A DNA stretch of 64,000 nt from Amycolatopsis sp. FBCC-B4732. Its GTDB lineage: Bacteria; Actinomycetota; Actinomycetes; Mycobacteriales; Pseudonocardiaceae. Where the stretch lies: positions 5,863,501-5,927,500 of the forward strand of contig NZ_CP095376.1 in assembly GCF_023008405.1 (NCBI RefSeq). Direction: 5' to 3'. This document shows, piece after piece, positions 36,665 through 49,164 of the stretch. The translations under genes and the position numbers were made by a program. Numbering within the stretch: position 1 is the first letter of the stretch; every line of letters starts with the position of its first letter. The notes below the pieces were generated by a model. The model was given only the letters and a program-made list of their open reading frames with translations, was not told the DNA's origin and did not search any database.

Positions 36665-37108
36665 GTGTCCCCGCCCACACCTCACACCGGATCCAGCGGC
36701 CAGGGCCTCGAGGAACTCCTCGAGGAGCTCCGGCGCCGCAAATGGGTGCTGCACCTGTTCGGCGGCCGAGAGGCGCCGGAGGTCTACGCGGCCGTGCACC
36801 GCTGGCCGACCTGCGCGGACGTCATCATCCTCCGCGACGAACACCGGGCCAGCGCCTACCGGGTGCCGACCTTCCCGGGCACGGACGTGTTCAGCCCGCG
36901 GGTCGTCACCTGGCAGTACCACGCCACCCCGGTGTGGACGCTGCGCGCGGTGCTCACCCTGGCGGAGCCCGGCACCCCGGGCGCGCCGCTGCAGGCACTG
37001 CGCCCGCAGCCCGACTGCGGCGTCCCGCCGGACCTGCGGCAGGACGTCACCATCCGGCCCACGAGCACCACGGAAGGGGAAGACGGCGGGCCACCCGCCT
37101 GCGCTTAG
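36665..37108 (+). CDS. Hypothetical protein of 147 residues
   Basis: GTG start at 36665 after a weak ribosome-binding site. A helical opening (GLEELLEELRRRKWVLHLFG) leads into a small domain with EAPEVYAAVHRWPTCADVIILRDEHRASAYRVP, then TWQYHATPVWTLRAVLTLAEPG and a Pro-rich acidic end. Conserved-looking but not recognised. It is divergent from the GntR regulator and shares the CTAG-palindrome region, so it may be under that regulator. It overlaps the convergent IspD-like stop by four bases. Confidence 0.7.
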   Translation: MSPPTPHTGSSGQGLEELLEELRRRKWVLHLFGGREAPEVYAAVHRWPTCADVIILRDEHRASAYRVPTFPGTDVFSPRVVTWQYHATPVWTLRAVLTLAEPGTPGAPLQALRPQPDCGVPPDLRQDVTIRPTSTTEGEDGGPPACA

Positions 37109-37791
37109 CGGGCGAGCAGCCGCTCCGCGACCACCAGGTCGTGGGGGTACGTGATCTTGAGGTTCTCGGGCGCACCCGGGACCCACCGGATCGGCAGGGA
37201 GGAGAACCGCTCCATGCACGAGGAAGTGTCCGTACCCACGAAGCCTTCGCGCGCGGCCTGTTCGTAGGCCTCGAGCAGCGGTCCGGCCCGGAAGCCTTGA
37301 GGCGTCTGGACGCGGATCGCGCCGGGCACCTGGGCGACCAGGTGCCCGGCATCCACCCCGACGACGTCGTCCGCGGCCAGGCCCGGCACAGCCCCCCCGT
37401 CCTCGCGTGTCCGGGCCAGCACCGCATCGACCAAGTGTGGGTGGACCAGCGGCCGGGCCGCGTCGTGCAGCAGCACGGCGTCGACCCGGCCGCCTGCTAT
37501 CCGCGGGGCGAGGTGGCGCAGCGCGTTGAGTTCCGACGCCTGGCGCGTGTCCCCGCCGTGCACGACCTCTACTTCGCCGGCGAAGTCAGCGAGGACCTCG
37601 TCCGCGAGTTCCCGGTCCTGCGGCCGGATGACCAGCACCAGCACGCCGATGCCCGGCACGCGCGCGAACGCGTCCAGCGACCAGGCCACCACCCGGCGCC
37701 CGGCCAGCGGCAGGTAGACCTTGTTCAGCTTCGCGCCGACGCGGGTGCCCGCGCCGCTGGCCAGCACCACCGCGGCCGCCGTCGTCTCCAC
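37105..37791 (-). CDS. IspD-like nucleotidyltransferase (2-C-methyl-D-erythritol 4-phosphate cytidylyltransferase family)
   Basis: 228 residues from GTG 37791. Family motifs: VVLASGAGTRVGAKLNKVYLPLAGR (glycine-rich CTP loop), LHDAARPL, VQTPQGF and ENLKITYPHDLVVAE. IspD makes CDP-methylerythritol in the non-mevalonate isoprenoid route. Two core sites deviate: the usual PK of the loop is NK, and the TDDAS segment reads TDTSS, so a paralogue with another alcohol or sugar-phosphate substrate is possible. The usual partners carD and ispF are absent. The divergent neighbour is cobT, so a role in nucleotide-loop assembly (CobY-like nucleotidyl transfer) is an alternative, without direct evidence. 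Confidence 0.78.
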   Translation of the reverse strand: METTAAAVVLASGAGTRVGAKLNKVYLPLAGRRVVAWSLDAFARVPGIGVLVLVIRPQDRELADEVLADFAGEVEVVHGGDTRQASELNALRHLAPRIAGGRVDAVLLHDAARPLVHPHLVDAVLARTREDGGAVPGLAADDVVGVDAGHLVAQVPGAIRVQTPQGFRAGPLLEAYEQAAREGFVGTDTSSCMERFSSLPIRWVPGAPENLKITYPHDLVVAERLLAR

Positions 37792-37877
37792 GAGCCGCGA
37801 GACTACCGGTGCCGGTGCACCGGTAGGTTGGCCACAGCGTTGTCACGAGCGCTGCCGTGGATGAGAAAGGGCCTGGT

Positions 37878-38954
37878 GTGGAGCCGGAAAACATCGAGTT
37901 CCCCGAGATCACCCCGCCCGACGACCACGCCCGTTCGGACGCGATCGCCCTGCACGACCGGCTGGTCAAGCCGGCCGGTTCGCTGGGCAGGCTCGAAGAG
38001 CTGGGCGTGTGGATCGCCGCGTGCCAGGGGCAGTCGCCGCCGCGGCCGTTCACCCGGCCCCGCGTCGTCGTGTTCGCCGGTGACCACGGCATCGCCGCGA
38101 GGGGCGTCTCGGCCTACCCCGCCGAGGTCACCGCGCAGCTGCTCGGCACGATGCTGACCGGCGGCGCCGCGATCAACGTGCTGGCCGCCGCCGCGGGCGC
38201 GAGCGTCCGCGTGGTCGACCTGGCCGTGGACACCGAGGCGCCGGCGACCCGGTCGATCGGCGAGTTCAAGGTCCGCCGCGGTTCGGGCTCCATCGACGTC
38301 GAGGACGCCCTGACCGCCGACGAGGTCAAGGCCGCCGTCCGCGCCGGGATCGCGATCGCCGACGCCGAGGTCGACGGCGGCGCGGACCTGCTCATCCCGG
38401 GCGACCTCGGGATCGGCAACAGCACGCCGGCGTCGGTGCTCGTCGCGGCCCTGACCGGCACCGAGCCGGTCGCGGTGGTCGGGCGCGGCTCCGGCATCGA
38501 CGACGACGCCTGGATGCGCAAGGCGACCGCGGTCCGCGACGCCCTGCGCCGCGCCCGCGTGGTCCTCGCCAACCCGATCGACCTGCTGCGCACGACGGCG
38601 GGCGCGGACATCGCCGCCATGGCGGGCTTCCTGGCCCAGGCCGCGGTCCGCCGGACGCCGGTGGTCCTCGACGGGCTCGTCGCGTGCGCCGCGGCCCTCG
38701 TCGCCGAAGACCTCGCGCCCGGCGCGCGCCGCTGGTGGGTGGCCGGGCAGCGGACCGCCGAACCCGCCCACGGGCTCGCGCTGGAGCACCTGGACCTGGG
38801 CCCGCTGCTGGAACTGGACGTCCGCCTCGGCGAAGGCACCGGCGCGGTGACGGCGTTGCCGCTGCTGATGATGGCCGCCCGCGTCCTCGCCGAAACCGCG
38901 ACGCACGAGCAGGCCGGCGTCTCCGGCCCGGTCATCCCCGCCACCGCGACCTGA
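37878..38954 (+). CDS. cobT: Nicotinate-nucleotide--dimethylbenzimidazole phosphoribosyltransferase
   Basis: 358 residues from GTG 37878 (AAAGGG upstream); GTG 37857 is also in frame but lacks a ribosome-binding site. The CobT core is clear: [47 protein letters not shown] (the DHG motif), GGAAINVLA, and [26 protein letters not shown] with the catalytic-region glutamate replaced at most locally. It activates the lower ligand in cobalamin synthesis as alpha-ribazole phosphate. Position matches Rv2207. cobS and cobU are absent here, unlike mycobacteria, where cobS follows. Confidence 0.94.
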   Translation: MEPENIEFPEITPPDDHARSDAIALHDRLVKPAGSLGRLEELGVWIAACQGQSPPRPFTRPRVVVFAGDHGIAARGVSAYPAEVTAQLLGTMLTGGAAINVLAAAAGASVRVVDLAVDTEAPATRSIGEFKVRRGSGSIDVEDALTADEVKAAVRAGIAIADAEVDGGADLLIPGDLGIGNSTPASVLVAALTGTEPVAVVGRGSGIDDDAWMRKATAVRDALRRARVVLANPIDLLRTTAGADIAAMAGFLAQAAVRRTPVVLDGLVACAAALVAEDLAPGARRWWVAGQRTAEPAHGLALEHLDLGPLLELDVRLGEGTGAVTALPLLMMAARVLAETATHEQAGVSGPVIPATAT

Positions 38955-38956
38955 AA

Positions 38957-39001
38957 CGCCATGAGGGGCACCTTCAGTCCGTGAAGGTGCCCCTCATGGC
39001 G
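38957..39001. terminator. Bidirectional hairpin between cobT and ilvE, perfect 20-bp arms
   Basis: 38957-38976 (CGCCATGAGGGGCACCTTCA) pairs perfectly with 38982-39001 around a 5-nt loop. A close relative is at 51400-51440; both lie between convergent genes. A dispersed terminator-like element family. Confidence 0.9.
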
Positions 39002-39008
39002 CAGTGGC

Positions 39009-40112
<1,104 letters not shown>

Positions 40113-40208
40113 GGCTAGACGATACCCTTTGGTCGGACGCACGTTAGTCGGATGTCCATGTGTTCCGGGTCCCCCGCACGCTCCGCGGGCTCGCTCTAGT
40201 ATGGCGTT

Positions 40209-40511
40209 GTGACCTACCACTCCACGCAGCCGGTGCCCCGGCCCAAGACCGGCGGGGCCGACGTCAAGACGTTCGTCACCGCGGTGCTGCTGACGTTCGG
40301 CGTCGGCCTGCTCGGCATGGTCGGCTGGGCGGTGCTCAGCAGCGGCTTCGGCGGGTTCCTCGGCCTCGTCGCGGGCGTCTTCGGCATCGTCTGGTGGCGG
40401 AGCATCCACGGCAAGACCGTGTTCCCGAAGGTGGTCCCGACGAAGTCGGTGGTCATCCTCGCGGTCATCAACGCCGTGCTGGCGCTGATCCTTCTCCTGA
40501 CCGCGGGCTGA
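40209..40511 (+). CDS. Small three-helix membrane protein, unknown
   Basis: 100 residues from GTG 40209. A hydrophilic, Pro-rich N-terminus ([16 protein letters not shown]) precedes three membrane helices ([41 protein letters not shown] and [20 protein letters not shown]). No family recognised. It is divergent from ilvE and convergent with the DUF402 gene, whose 3' end it overlaps by 44 bases. Confidence 0.7.
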   Translation: MTYHSTQPVPRPKTGGADVKTFVTAVLLTFGVGLLGMVGWAVLSSGFGGFLGLVAGVFGIVWWRSIHGKTVFPKVVPTKSVVILAVINAVLALILLLTAG

Positions 40512-41130
40512 GTTCCGCCGGCAGCTCCGGCACCGGCCAGCCGTCTTCCGGGCGGAAATCGGTGTCGGTCCCGTCGAACGGGTAGGCGCCGCGTTCGGCC
40601 AGCGCGCCGATCCGCTCGCCCTCGGCGCGCAGCCGGTCGAACTGCTCGAGCGTCAGGCGGCCGACCTCGAGCGCGGCTTCGGCCTCGTCTTCGTCGTCCC
40701 AGCGCCAGCTGCCGTCGCGCTCGACGACGACGTCGAGCACGCCGTCGATCCGGTCGACCGCGCCCGCCGTGCGGCCCAGCGGGATCTCCAGGTTGACGTA
40801 CCAGTTCTTGAACCGGCCTTCGAGGTCGAAGAACCACCAGACCGACGACCACTCGTCCTCGGGGATCCGGCGCAGCGTCGACGCGCCGTGCCAGAAGTCG
40901 GCGACCGGCACCCGCGGGACGCGGAACCGCTGGTCCAGCGGGGCGTCCCGCATCAGCCGGCCGTCGGCGAGCCTGCTGCCCACGATCGAGGTGCCCGCCG
41001 GGATCCAGCCCCGCAGCACGCGGCCGTCGTCTTCCAGCACGCGCAGCGGGTGGACCTGGCCGATCGAGCCGTCCGGGCGGTGGAACCGTTCGACCACCGT
41101 CTGTCCCGGCCGCCAGCGTCGATCAGTCAC
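40468..41130 (-). CDS. DUF402-domain protein
   Basis: 220 residues from GTG 41130, which overlaps the stop of the upstream membrane-protein gene as GTGA; GTG 41139 is possible. The DUF402 core is seen as [67 protein letters not shown]402 proteins include a nucleoside di/triphosphate phosphatase (Ntdp) and have a conserved W..D..L..K acidic region for metal. The actual role here is unknown. Translational coupling with the upstream hydrophobic protein is likely. Confidence 0.8.
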   Translation of the reverse strand: MTDRRWRPGQTVVERFHRPDGSIGQVHPLRVLEDDGRVLRGWIPAGTSIVGSRLADGRLMRDAPLDQRFRVPRVPVADFWHGASTLRRIPEDEWSSVWWFFDLEGRFKNWYVNLEIPLGRTAGAVDRIDGVLDVVVERDGSWRWDDEDEAEAALEVGRLTLEQFDRLRAEGERIGALAERGAYPFDGTDTDFRPEDGWPVPELPAELSPRSGEGSAPARR

Positions 41131-41966
41131 GCGTTCCACTGTACCGGCGCGCGCACGCCCAGTAGCAGCTCGATCACGGTCACCAGTCCCGCGGCGACGA
41201 GCACCGGCAGCACCGGCAGGAAGTACGCGGCCGCCGCGGCGACGGCCAGGCCGGCCAGCCCGGGCAGCCCCGCCTGCGTCCGGACCCCGGTCCCCGCGGC
41301 CAGGGCCGGGACGACCGTGGCGACCACGGCGAAGGCGGTGAGCAGCGGCTGCAGCGCGTCCGCGTCGGCGGCGGAGAGCAGGTCGCGCAGCGAGGTGAGC
41401 GACAGCCCGAGCCGGACGGCGCCGAGCTGGTAGAGCGCGGCGAAGGCGGCCAGGACGGCGACCCCGCCGAGCAGCAGCACGCGCACGCCCGCGTGCTCAC
41501 GGCCGCCCGGCCGCAGGAAGGGCAGCGCGAGCACGGCGGCGACGAGGACACCCGCGAAGTCCGGTGGCCGGAGGGCGTCGGACGTCCCCACCGGCGTGAC
41601 GGCCACGCACACCACGAGGAGCACCAGTCCCGCGGCGAGCAGCAGCCCGCCGGTGATCCGTACGACGATCGTCGGGACCTTCAGCCCGGCGAACCCCGCG
41701 CCGGCGACCACGACGACGAAGGCCGCCGCGGCGAGTTCGCGGTGCGCCGGGAAGACGTAGGCCCCGAACGCGATCGCGTAGACGGTCACCTCGGCGAGCC
41801 TCGCGACCGCCACGACGACCCGGTCGACCTGGGCATCCCCCGGCTCCGGCACCCGCGCCGACACCCCGGCGGCGACCGCCGCGAGCACCAGCCCGGCGAG
41901 CAGCCACCAGCCCGCGCCCGCCGCCCCCGCCGCCAGCAGCACCAGCAGCCCGCCACCCAGCCGCAC
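41127..41966 (-). CDS. Polytopic membrane protein of unknown family
   Basis: 279 residues from GTG 41966, preceded by an excellent GGGAGG site; the frame extends to 42053 with poorer starts. About eight or nine hydrophobic helices, rich in Ala, Val, Leu and Gly (for example GLLVLLAAGAAGAGWWLLAGLVLAAVAAG and LLLGGVAVLAAFAALYQLGAVRLGL). There is no motif I can assign. Its stop overlaps the DUF402 gene start, so the two form an operon. Divergent from the leucyl aminopeptidase gene, 110 bp apart. Confidence 0.72.
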   Translation of the reverse strand: MRLGGGLLVLLAAGAAGAGWWLLAGLVLAAVAAGVSARVPEPGDAQVDRVVVAVARLAEVTVYAIAFGAYVFPAHRELAAAAFVVVVAGAGFAGLKVPTIVVRITGGLLLAAGLVLLVVCVAVTPVGTSDALRPPDFAGVLVAAVLALPFLRPGGREHAGVRVLLLGGVAVLAAFAALYQLGAVRLGLSLTSLRDLLSAADADALQPLLTAFAVVATVVPALAAGTGVRTQAGLPGLAGLAVAAAAAYFLPVLPVLVAAGLVTVIELLLGVRAPVQWNA

Positions 41967-42076
41967 GCGGTCCTCCCTCTCCCTCTGTTCACCCCGGCTT
42001 CCGTCGTCATTAGCATGGCTCACGATCCCGGCCGGGCCGGTGCCCGGTACCACCGAGAACGCGCGAGGAGCCAGAA

Positions 42077-43576
42077 GTGACCGTGCCTAAGCTCGCCCTG
42101 TCCGACAACACCGGGGAGGCACTGGCCAAGACGCGCGCCGACGTGGTCGTCATCGGCACCCTGCAGGGTGAGGACGGCCCGGTGCTCGCCGCCGGTGCCG
42201 CCGCCGTCGACGCCGCCTTCGACGGCCGCCTCGCCGACCTGCTGGCCACCCTCGGCGCGAGCGGCAAGGCCGAAGAGGTCGTCAAGGTCCCGACGCTGGG
42301 CAAGCTCCCGGCCGCCGTCGTGCTCGCCGTCGGCCTCGGCAAGCCGGGCGACGCCGTCACCCCCGAGCAGGTCCGCCGCGCCGCGGGTGCCGCCGGCCGC
42401 GCGCTGGCCGGCACCGACCGCGCGCTCGTCACGCTGTCCGAGCTCGACCTGCAGGCCGCCGTCGAGGGCACGATCCTCGGCTCGTACGTCTTCACCGCGT
42501 ACCGCAGCGAGAAGGGTGACGCGCCGGTCGCGAAGGTCGACTTCGCGAGCCCGGCCGACGGCACCGCCCGCGAGCACAAGGCGACGCTGAAGGCCGCGAC
42601 CTCCATCGCCGAGGCCGTCCTCACCGCCCGCGACCTGATCAACACCCCGCCGAACGACCTCTACCCGGCCTCCTTCGCCGACCGCGCGAAGAAGCTGGCC
42701 GAGGACAACGGTCTCGAGTTCGAGGTCCTCGACGAGAAGGCCCTCAAGCGCAAGGGCTTCGGCGGCATCCTCGGCGTCGGCGGCGGCTCGTCCCGCCAGC
42801 CGCGCCTGGTGCGCATCGGCTACAAGCCGGCCAAGGCCGCCAAGAAGGTCGCGCTGGTCGGCAAGGGCATCACGTTCGACTCCGGCGGCATCTCGCTCAA
42901 GCCCGCCGCGAACATGGACCACATGACCTCGGACATGTCCGGCGCCGCCGGCGTGCTCGCGGCCGTGGTGCTGGCCGCGAAGCTGAAGTACCCGCTCGAG
43001 GTCGTCGCCCACATCCCGCTGGCGGAAAACCTGCCGTCGGGGACGTCCTACCGCCCGGGCGACGTGCTGACGATGTACGGCGGCAAGACCGTCGAGGTCC
43101 TCAACACCGACGCCGAGGGCCGCCTGGTCCTGGTCGACGCGATGGTCCGCGCGGCCGAGGAAAACCCGGACTACCTGATCGAGACCTCGACGCTGACCGG
43201 CGCCCAGGTCGTCGCGCTCGGCAACCGCACCGCCGGCGTGATGGGCTCGGAGGACTTCCGCGACCGCGTCGCCGGGATCATGCAGGCCACCGGCGAAAAC
43301 GGCTGGGCCATGCCGCTGCCGGAGGAACTGCGCGCCGACCTCGACTCGCGCCTGGCCGACCTGGCCAACGTCACCGGCCACCGCTGGGGCGGCATGCTCG
43401 CGGCCGGCATCTTCCTGCGCGAGTTCGTCGCCGACGGCCTCGACTGGGTCCACATCGACATCGCGGGCCCGTCGTTCAACACGGGTTCCCCGTGGGGCTA
43501 CACCGGCAAGGGCGGCACGGGCGTCCCGGTCCGGTCGATCGCCGCGATCCTGGCCGACATCGCCGCCAACGGCTGA
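42077..43576 (+). CDS. pepA: Cytosol (leucyl) aminopeptidase, M17 family
   Basis: 499 residues from GTG 42077 with GAGGAG seven bases upstream. The M17 catalytic core is intact: [36 protein letters not shown] (metal-binding Lys/Asp), and [14 protein letters not shown] (the family signature with Asp and Glu ligands and the catalytic Arg), and [20 protein letters not shown]. It removes N-terminal residues from peptides using two divalent metals, as a hexamer. It occupies the position of Rv2213 (pepB). A perfect 23-bp inverted repeat follows the stop. Confidence 0.95.
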   Translation: MTVPKLALSDNTGEALAKTRADVVVIGTLQGEDGPVLAAGAAAVDAAFDGRLADLLATLGASGKAEEVVKVPTLGKLPAAVVLAVGLGKPGDAVTPEQVRRAAGAAGRALAGTDRALVTLSELDLQAAVEGTILGSYVFTAYRSEKGDAPVAKVDFASPADGTAREHKATLKAATSIAEAVLTARDLINTPPNDLYPASFADRAKKLAEDNGLEFEVLDEKALKRKGFGGILGVGGGSSRQPRLVRIGYKPAKAAKKVALVGKGITFDSGGISLKPAANMDHMTSDMSGAAGVLAAVVLAAKLKYPLEVVAHIPLAENLPSGTSYRPGDVLTMYGGKTVEVLNTDAEGRLVLVDAMVRAAEENPDYLIETSTLTGAQVVALGNRTAGVMGSEDFRDRVAGIMQATGENGWAMPLPEELRADLDSRLADLANVTGHRWGGMLAAGIFLREFVADGLDWVHIDIAGPSFNTGSPWGYTGKGGTGVPVRSIAAILADIAANG

Positions 43577-43590
43577 GTTCCGCCACCGCC

Positions 43591-43638
43591 GGTCGTGAGT
43601 GTTCAGGCGGGTTGGAACCCGCCTGAACACTCACGACC
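43591..43638. repeat. Perfect inverted repeat, 23-bp arms, 2-nt loop, after pepA
   Basis: 43591-43613 (GGTCGTGAGTGTTCAGGCGGGTT, split here as GGTCGTGAGTGTTCAG plus GCGGGTT) pairs perfectly with 43616-43638. The unusually long, perfect arms with almost no loop make a strong hairpin or a cruciform. It probably terminates pepA. It differs from the other hairpin families. Confidence 0.88.
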
Positions 43639-43811
43639 GTTGTGGCCGGGTGATTTCCGGGCCGGTCGAAGAGGACACCCCCGCCGCGATCGCCGCCGAG
43701 CACGACGTCACGCCGCTGCTGCCGAAGCTGAAGGCGGGTCACCCCGGTCGCGGACCGATCCGGTCCCGCTGCACCCGGGCGCGAAGCAGGCCCTCGGCTA
43801 GGGTCGGGCCG

Positions 43812-44846
43812 GTGGATGCCGGTGAGTACCTCGAGGCGGCGGTCCGCGACGTCCTGACCGCGACCGACGCCGGCGTCGACGACCGGATCGGCTACGCGGC
43901 TCTGCTGCTCGCGGTCACCGGCGCGCTCGACGAGGCCGACCGGCTGGTGGAGCAGTGGCTGGCCCGCACGGAACGGCCGGTGAGCGCGCTGGCGCCGGAC
44001 CCGGTGCGCGCCCGCGCGTGGGCGATGCTCTTCGAGGCCCGGGGCGGGCGTCCGGCGTGGGCCGAGGGCCTGCCGCCGCTGGACCTCGACGCCGAAGAGC
44101 GCGCGCACGCGGTTTCGCTGCGCCGTGCGGTCTCCGACCTGGAGGGTCTGCTGCCGCCGGGCCCGATCGCGGAGGTGGTCGAGCAGGTGGCGCCGGCCCG
44201 CCCGGACCGCGTCCGCACGGCACTGGCCGACGGCGACCTCGCGCGGTGGGCGTCGCTGGCCGGGCCCCGCCCGGACGTGGCGACCCTCGCGGCGACGCGG
44301 GCCCTCGCCCCGGCGCTGGTGGCGGGCGCGGACCCGCTCGGGCTGCGCGACTGGGCCCCGGCGTGCGCGGGTGCGCTGGTCGCGGCCCTGCACGAGCGCT
44401 ACCCGCCCGACGTCGGCAGCTGGCCGGAGCTGATCGCGGAGATCGTGCGCCTGCGCGGGTACGGCGCGGGCTCGCTCCCGCGCGGCGACGCCACGCCGGA
44501 ACCGCGGCCCGGCCCGCTCCTGCGCGACCGGCCCGCCCTCCCTCCCCCGGCGTCCGAGGCGGCGATCCGCTCGGCGGAGCTGCGCCTCGGCGTCGAACTC
44601 CCACCCGACCACCGCGACTTCCTCCGCACCTGCGACGGCCTGCCCGCGGACGTGGTCTTCCCCCGCCTGCTCGGCACCGCGGACCTGCGCACCGAGAACG
44701 GCGTCGTGGTCCTGGCCGAACCGGCGGTCCTCCTGCTCTCGGCCGGGCACGTGATCGAGGTCGACCCGGTCCTCGGCACCACCGTCCACGAGTCGTTCCG
44801 CGCGGCGCTGGTCCAGCACGCCACTCTGCTCGCCCAGGCCAGCTAG
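43812..44846 (+). CDS. SMI1/KNR4 (SUKH) domain protein
   Basis: 344 residues from GTG 43812. The N-terminal two-thirds is Ala/Arg/Leu-rich and helical without a recognised fold. The C-terminal part has the SUKH core: EAAIRSAELRLGVELPPDHRDFLRTCDGLPADVVFPRLLGTADLR, as in SMI1/KNR4 proteins. SUKH proteins often bind peptides or act as immunity proteins against contact-dependent toxins, but there is no toxin or polymorphic-toxin gene here. The frame could start further up (43599), in sequence that looks like an old gene remnant; the GTG at 43812 fits the protein better. Function unknown. Confidence 0.75.
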   Translation: MDAGEYLEAAVRDVLTATDAGVDDRIGYAALLLAVTGALDEADRLVEQWLARTERPVSALAPDPVRARAWAMLFEARGGRPAWAEGLPPLDLDAEERAHAVSLRRAVSDLEGLLPPGPIAEVVEQVAPARPDRVRTALADGDLARWASLAGPRPDVATLAATRALAPALVAGADPLGLRDWAPACAGALVAALHERYPPDVGSWPELIAEIVRLRGYGAGSLPRGDATPEPRPGPLLRDRPALPPPASEAAIRSAELRLGVELPPDHRDFLRTCDGLPADVVFPRLLGTADLRTENGVVVLAEPAVLLLSAGHVIEVDPVLGTTVHESFRAALVQHATLLAQAS

Positions 44847-44856
44847 GTTGGGCCCG

Positions 44857-45309
44857 GTGACCACCCTCACCGCGGAGACGATCACCCCGGCCAACGTCGC
44901 CGCCGCGTGCCAGCTGGCCGTCGAGCCGCACCAGCGCGTCTTCGTCGCGCCGGTCGCCGTTTCGCTCGCCGAGGCCTACACCCAGCCCGAGGTCGCCTGG
45001 CCGCGGCTGATCCTCGACGACGGCGAACCGGTGGCGTTCGTGATGGGCGGCTTCGACCCGAACGCGGAACTCGACTTCTTCCGCTGCGGGATCTGGCGCC
45101 TCAACGTCGGGGCCGGCGTCCAGGGCCGCGGGTACGGCCGGTTCGGCGTCGAAACCGTGCTCGAGGAAGCCCGCCGGCGCGGCAACACCGCCGCCACGGT
45201 GCTGTGGATCCCGGCCGAGGGCGGCCCGGAGGACTTCTACCTCAAGCTGGGCTTCCGCCCGACCGGCCAGACCTTCAACGGCGAGGTCGTCGGCCGGATC
45301 GAGCTCTAG
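44857..45309 (+). CDS. GNAT-family N-acetyltransferase
   Basis: 150 residues from GTG 44857, 10 bases past the SUKH-protein stop. GNAT core with acetyl-CoA-binding QGRGYGRFGVETVLEEARRRG, and LNVGAGVQ plus FYLKLGFRPTGQ near the end. The front part (TLTAETITPANVAAACQLAVEPHQRVFVAPVAVSLAEAY) resembles diamine/spermidine acetyltransferases of the BltD kind. Probably acetylates a small amine; substrate not known. It is likely co-transcribed with the preceding gene. Confidence 0.85.
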   Translation: MTTLTAETITPANVAAACQLAVEPHQRVFVAPVAVSLAEAYTQPEVAWPRLILDDGEPVAFVMGGFDPNAELDFFRCGIWRLNVGAGVQGRGYGRFGVETVLEEARRRGNTAATVLWIPAEGGPEDFYLKLGFRPTGQTFNGEVVGRIEL

Positions 45310-45357
45310 GAGTGGGGGTCCGCGCGTCCGGCCCGGTCCGCACCCGGGACAGCGCGG

Positions 45358-45693
45358 CTAGACCTGCCCGCGTTTCTTGCGCTCGGTGTACTCGCGCATC
45401 CGCTTCGGGTAGCCGACCCGCGCGACCTCGTAGACCGGGATGGACCGGCGGTGGCCGAACTGCTGGGCGGCCTCCAGGCTGCCGATCCGGCGCCGGGTCC
45501 ACTCGCCGTCGTGGGCGATCAACACCACAGTGGTCTCCGTGACATTGGTCCGAGGCTCCACGTAGGCCTCCACGCCCTGCCTCGAGGCCACCCAATCCTC
45601 GAGGTGCCGGGTGTCTTCCGAGCTGGCTTTCCGCAGCGTGCCGGCCCGTTGCCCACCCTTGGCCCGCCTGCGCAGCGAGTCGAAGAGCCCCAC
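45358..45693 (-). CDS. Conserved small actinobacterial protein of unknown function
   Basis: 111 residues from GTG 45693, preceded by GAGGAGG. The opening VGLFDSLRRRAKGGQRAG and the conserved EDWVASRQGVEAYVEPRTNVTETTVVLIAHDGEWTRRRIGS, then AIPVYEVARVGYPKRMREYTERKK, define a widespread actinobacterial protein that databases often label oxidoreductase without evidence. It has no signal peptide. The gene is divergent from lpd across 191 bp and convergent with the GNAT gene. Confidence 0.75.
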   Translation of the reverse strand: MGLFDSLRRRAKGGQRAGTLRKASSEDTRHLEDWVASRQGVEAYVEPRTNVTETTVVLIAHDGEWTRRRIGSLEAAQQFGHRRSIPVYEVARVGYPKRMREYTERKKRGQV

Positions 45694-45884
45694 AACGACC
45701 ACCTCTCCTCCCGAGACTTGCACCACTCATTATCCCGATGTCCGCGTGTGGTCGGCGTCGCACACCCGGCTAGGTCGCAGCCCCGTCCGGCGTAGTGACA
45801 AGATGGCGGGTGTCGCGCGCGCGGTTATACCGCGCACGGGCGACGACAGAGCACCACCCCACTGCTTGCCGAGGAGTTATACAA

Positions 45885-47258
45885 GTGACCGACACCTCCG
45901 CCGACCTCGTGATCCTGGGAGGCGGATCGGGCGGCTACGCCGCGGCGTTCCGCGCGGCCGAGCTGGGCCTTTCCGTCACGTTGATCGAGAAGGACAAGCT
46001 GGGCGGGACGTGCCTCCACCGGGGCTGCATCCCGACCAAGGCCCTGCTGCACGCCGCCGAGGTCGCCGACGAAACCCGCGAAGCCGAGGCGGTCGGCGTC
46101 AAGGCCGTCTTCGAGGGCATCGACATCGCCGGGGTCAACAAGTACAAGGACGGGATCGTCTCCCGGCTGTACAAGGGCCTGCAGGGCCTGGCCAAGGCGC
46201 ACAAGGTGAACCTCGTCGAGGGCAGCGGCACGTTCGTCGGCGGCACGACCGTCGAGGTGGACGGCACCCGCTACACCGGCAAGAACGTCATCCTCGCCAC
46301 CGGCTCGTACTCGCGCACGCTGCCCGGCCTGGAGCTCGGCGGCCGCATCATCGCCAGCGAGCAGGCCCTGTCCCTCGACTACGTCCCCAAGAAGGTCGTG
46401 GTGCTGGGCGGCGGCGTCATCGGGGTCGAGTTCGCCAGCGTCTGGGCGTCCTTCGGCGTCGACGTCACCATCGTCGAGGCCCTGCCGCGGCTGGTCCCGA
46501 ACGAGGACGAGTTCGCGTCCAAGCAGCTCGAGCGCGCGTTCCGCCGCCGCAAGATCGCCTTCAAGACGGGCGTGCGGTTCACCGGCGCGAAGCAGGACGA
46601 CAACGGCGTGGCCGTTTCGCTGGAGTCCGGCGAGACCATCGAGGCCGACCTGCTGCTGGTCGCCGTCGGCCGCGGGCCGAACTCGGCCGGTCACGGCTAC
46701 GAGGAGGCCGGCGTCAAGATCGAGCGCGGCTTCGTCCTCACCGACGACCGCCTGCGCACCAACCTGCCGAACGTCTACGCCGTCGGCGACATCGTCCCCG
46801 GCCTGCAGCTCGCCCACCGCGGCTTCCAGCAGGGCATCTTCGTCGCCGAGGAGATCGCCGGGCAGAACCCGCGCGTGATCGACGAGAGCGGCATCCCGCG
46901 GGTCACCTACTCCCACCCGGAGGTCGCGTCGGTCGGGCTGACCGAGTCCCAGGCCAAGGACAAGTACGGCGCCGACGTCACGACGTTCACCTACGACCTC
47001 GGCGGCAACGGCAAGAGCCAGATCCTCAAGACCTCCGGCGGGGTCAAGCTCGTCAAGGCCCCGGACGGCCCGGTCGTCGGCGTGCACATGGTGGGCGACC
47101 GCGTCGGCGAGCTGATCGGCGAAGCGCAGCTGATCTACAGCTGGGAGGCCTTCCCGGAGGACGTCGCACCCCTCATCCACGCCCACCCGACCCAGACCGA
47201 GGCCCTCGGTGAAGCGTTCCTCGCCCTCGCGGGGAAGCCGCTGCACGTGCACAGCTGA
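45885..47258 (+). CDS. lpdA: Dihydrolipoamide dehydrogenase (E3)
   Basis: 457 residues from GTG 45885 (GAGGAG nine bases upstream); the frame extends to 45795. FAD-binding [17 protein letters not shown], redox disulfide in [20 protein letters not shown]-binding [32 protein letters not shown] and the C-terminal His-Glu [14 protein letters not shown]. It reoxidises the dihydrolipoyl arm of the E2 subunit in pyruvate, 2-oxoglutarate or branched-chain dehydrogenases. It lies 55 bases before sucB and forms an operon with it. The mycobacterial lpd lies elsewhere, so this coupling is a local feature. Confidence 0.96.
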   Translation: MTDTSADLVILGGGSGGYAAAFRAAELGLSVTLIEKDKLGGTCLHRGCIPTKALLHAAEVADETREAEAVGVKAVFEGIDIAGVNKYKDGIVSRLYKGLQGLAKAHKVNLVEGSGTFVGGTTVEVDGTRYTGKNVILATGSYSRTLPGLELGGRIIASEQALSLDYVPKKVVVLGGGVIGVEFASVWASFGVDVTIVEALPRLVPNEDEFASKQLERAFRRRKIAFKTGVRFTGAKQDDNGVAVSLESGETIEADLLLVAVGRGPNSAGHGYEEAGVKIERGFVLTDDRLRTNLPNVYAVGDIVPGLQLAHRGFQQGIFVAEEIAGQNPRVIDESGIPRVTYSHPEVASVGLTESQAKDKYGADVTTFTYDLGGNGKSQILKTSGGVKLVKAPDGPVVGVHMVGDRVGELIGEAQLIYSWEAFPEDVAPLIHAHPTQTEALGEAFLALAGKPLHVHS

Positions 47259-47313
47259 CGTCCCACCAGCAGAATCCAGACCACGCAGAACTTGGAAGAG
47301 GAGTCAGCGAACG

Positions 47314-49071
<1,758 letters not shown>

Positions 49072-49082
49072 GTCACCGCTGA

Positions 49083-49117
49083 CGAAGGCCGCCACGGAAT
49101 GTCCGTGGCGGCCTTCG
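49083..49117 (+). terminator. Terminator after sucB
   Basis: Perfect 16-bp arms (49083-49098 and 49102-49117, CGAAGGCCGCCACGGA) with an ATG triloop, 11 bases past the stop codon. Confidence 0.88.
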
Positions 49118-49164
49118 CCGTGTCCGGGAGTGCGGTGGCGCAGCGGATGCGCAACGATCGGAGC

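Noticed and set aside
37792..37877. Cobalamin riboswitch before cobT
   Set aside because: The intergenic space is only about 85 bases and lacks the B12-box; too short for the element.
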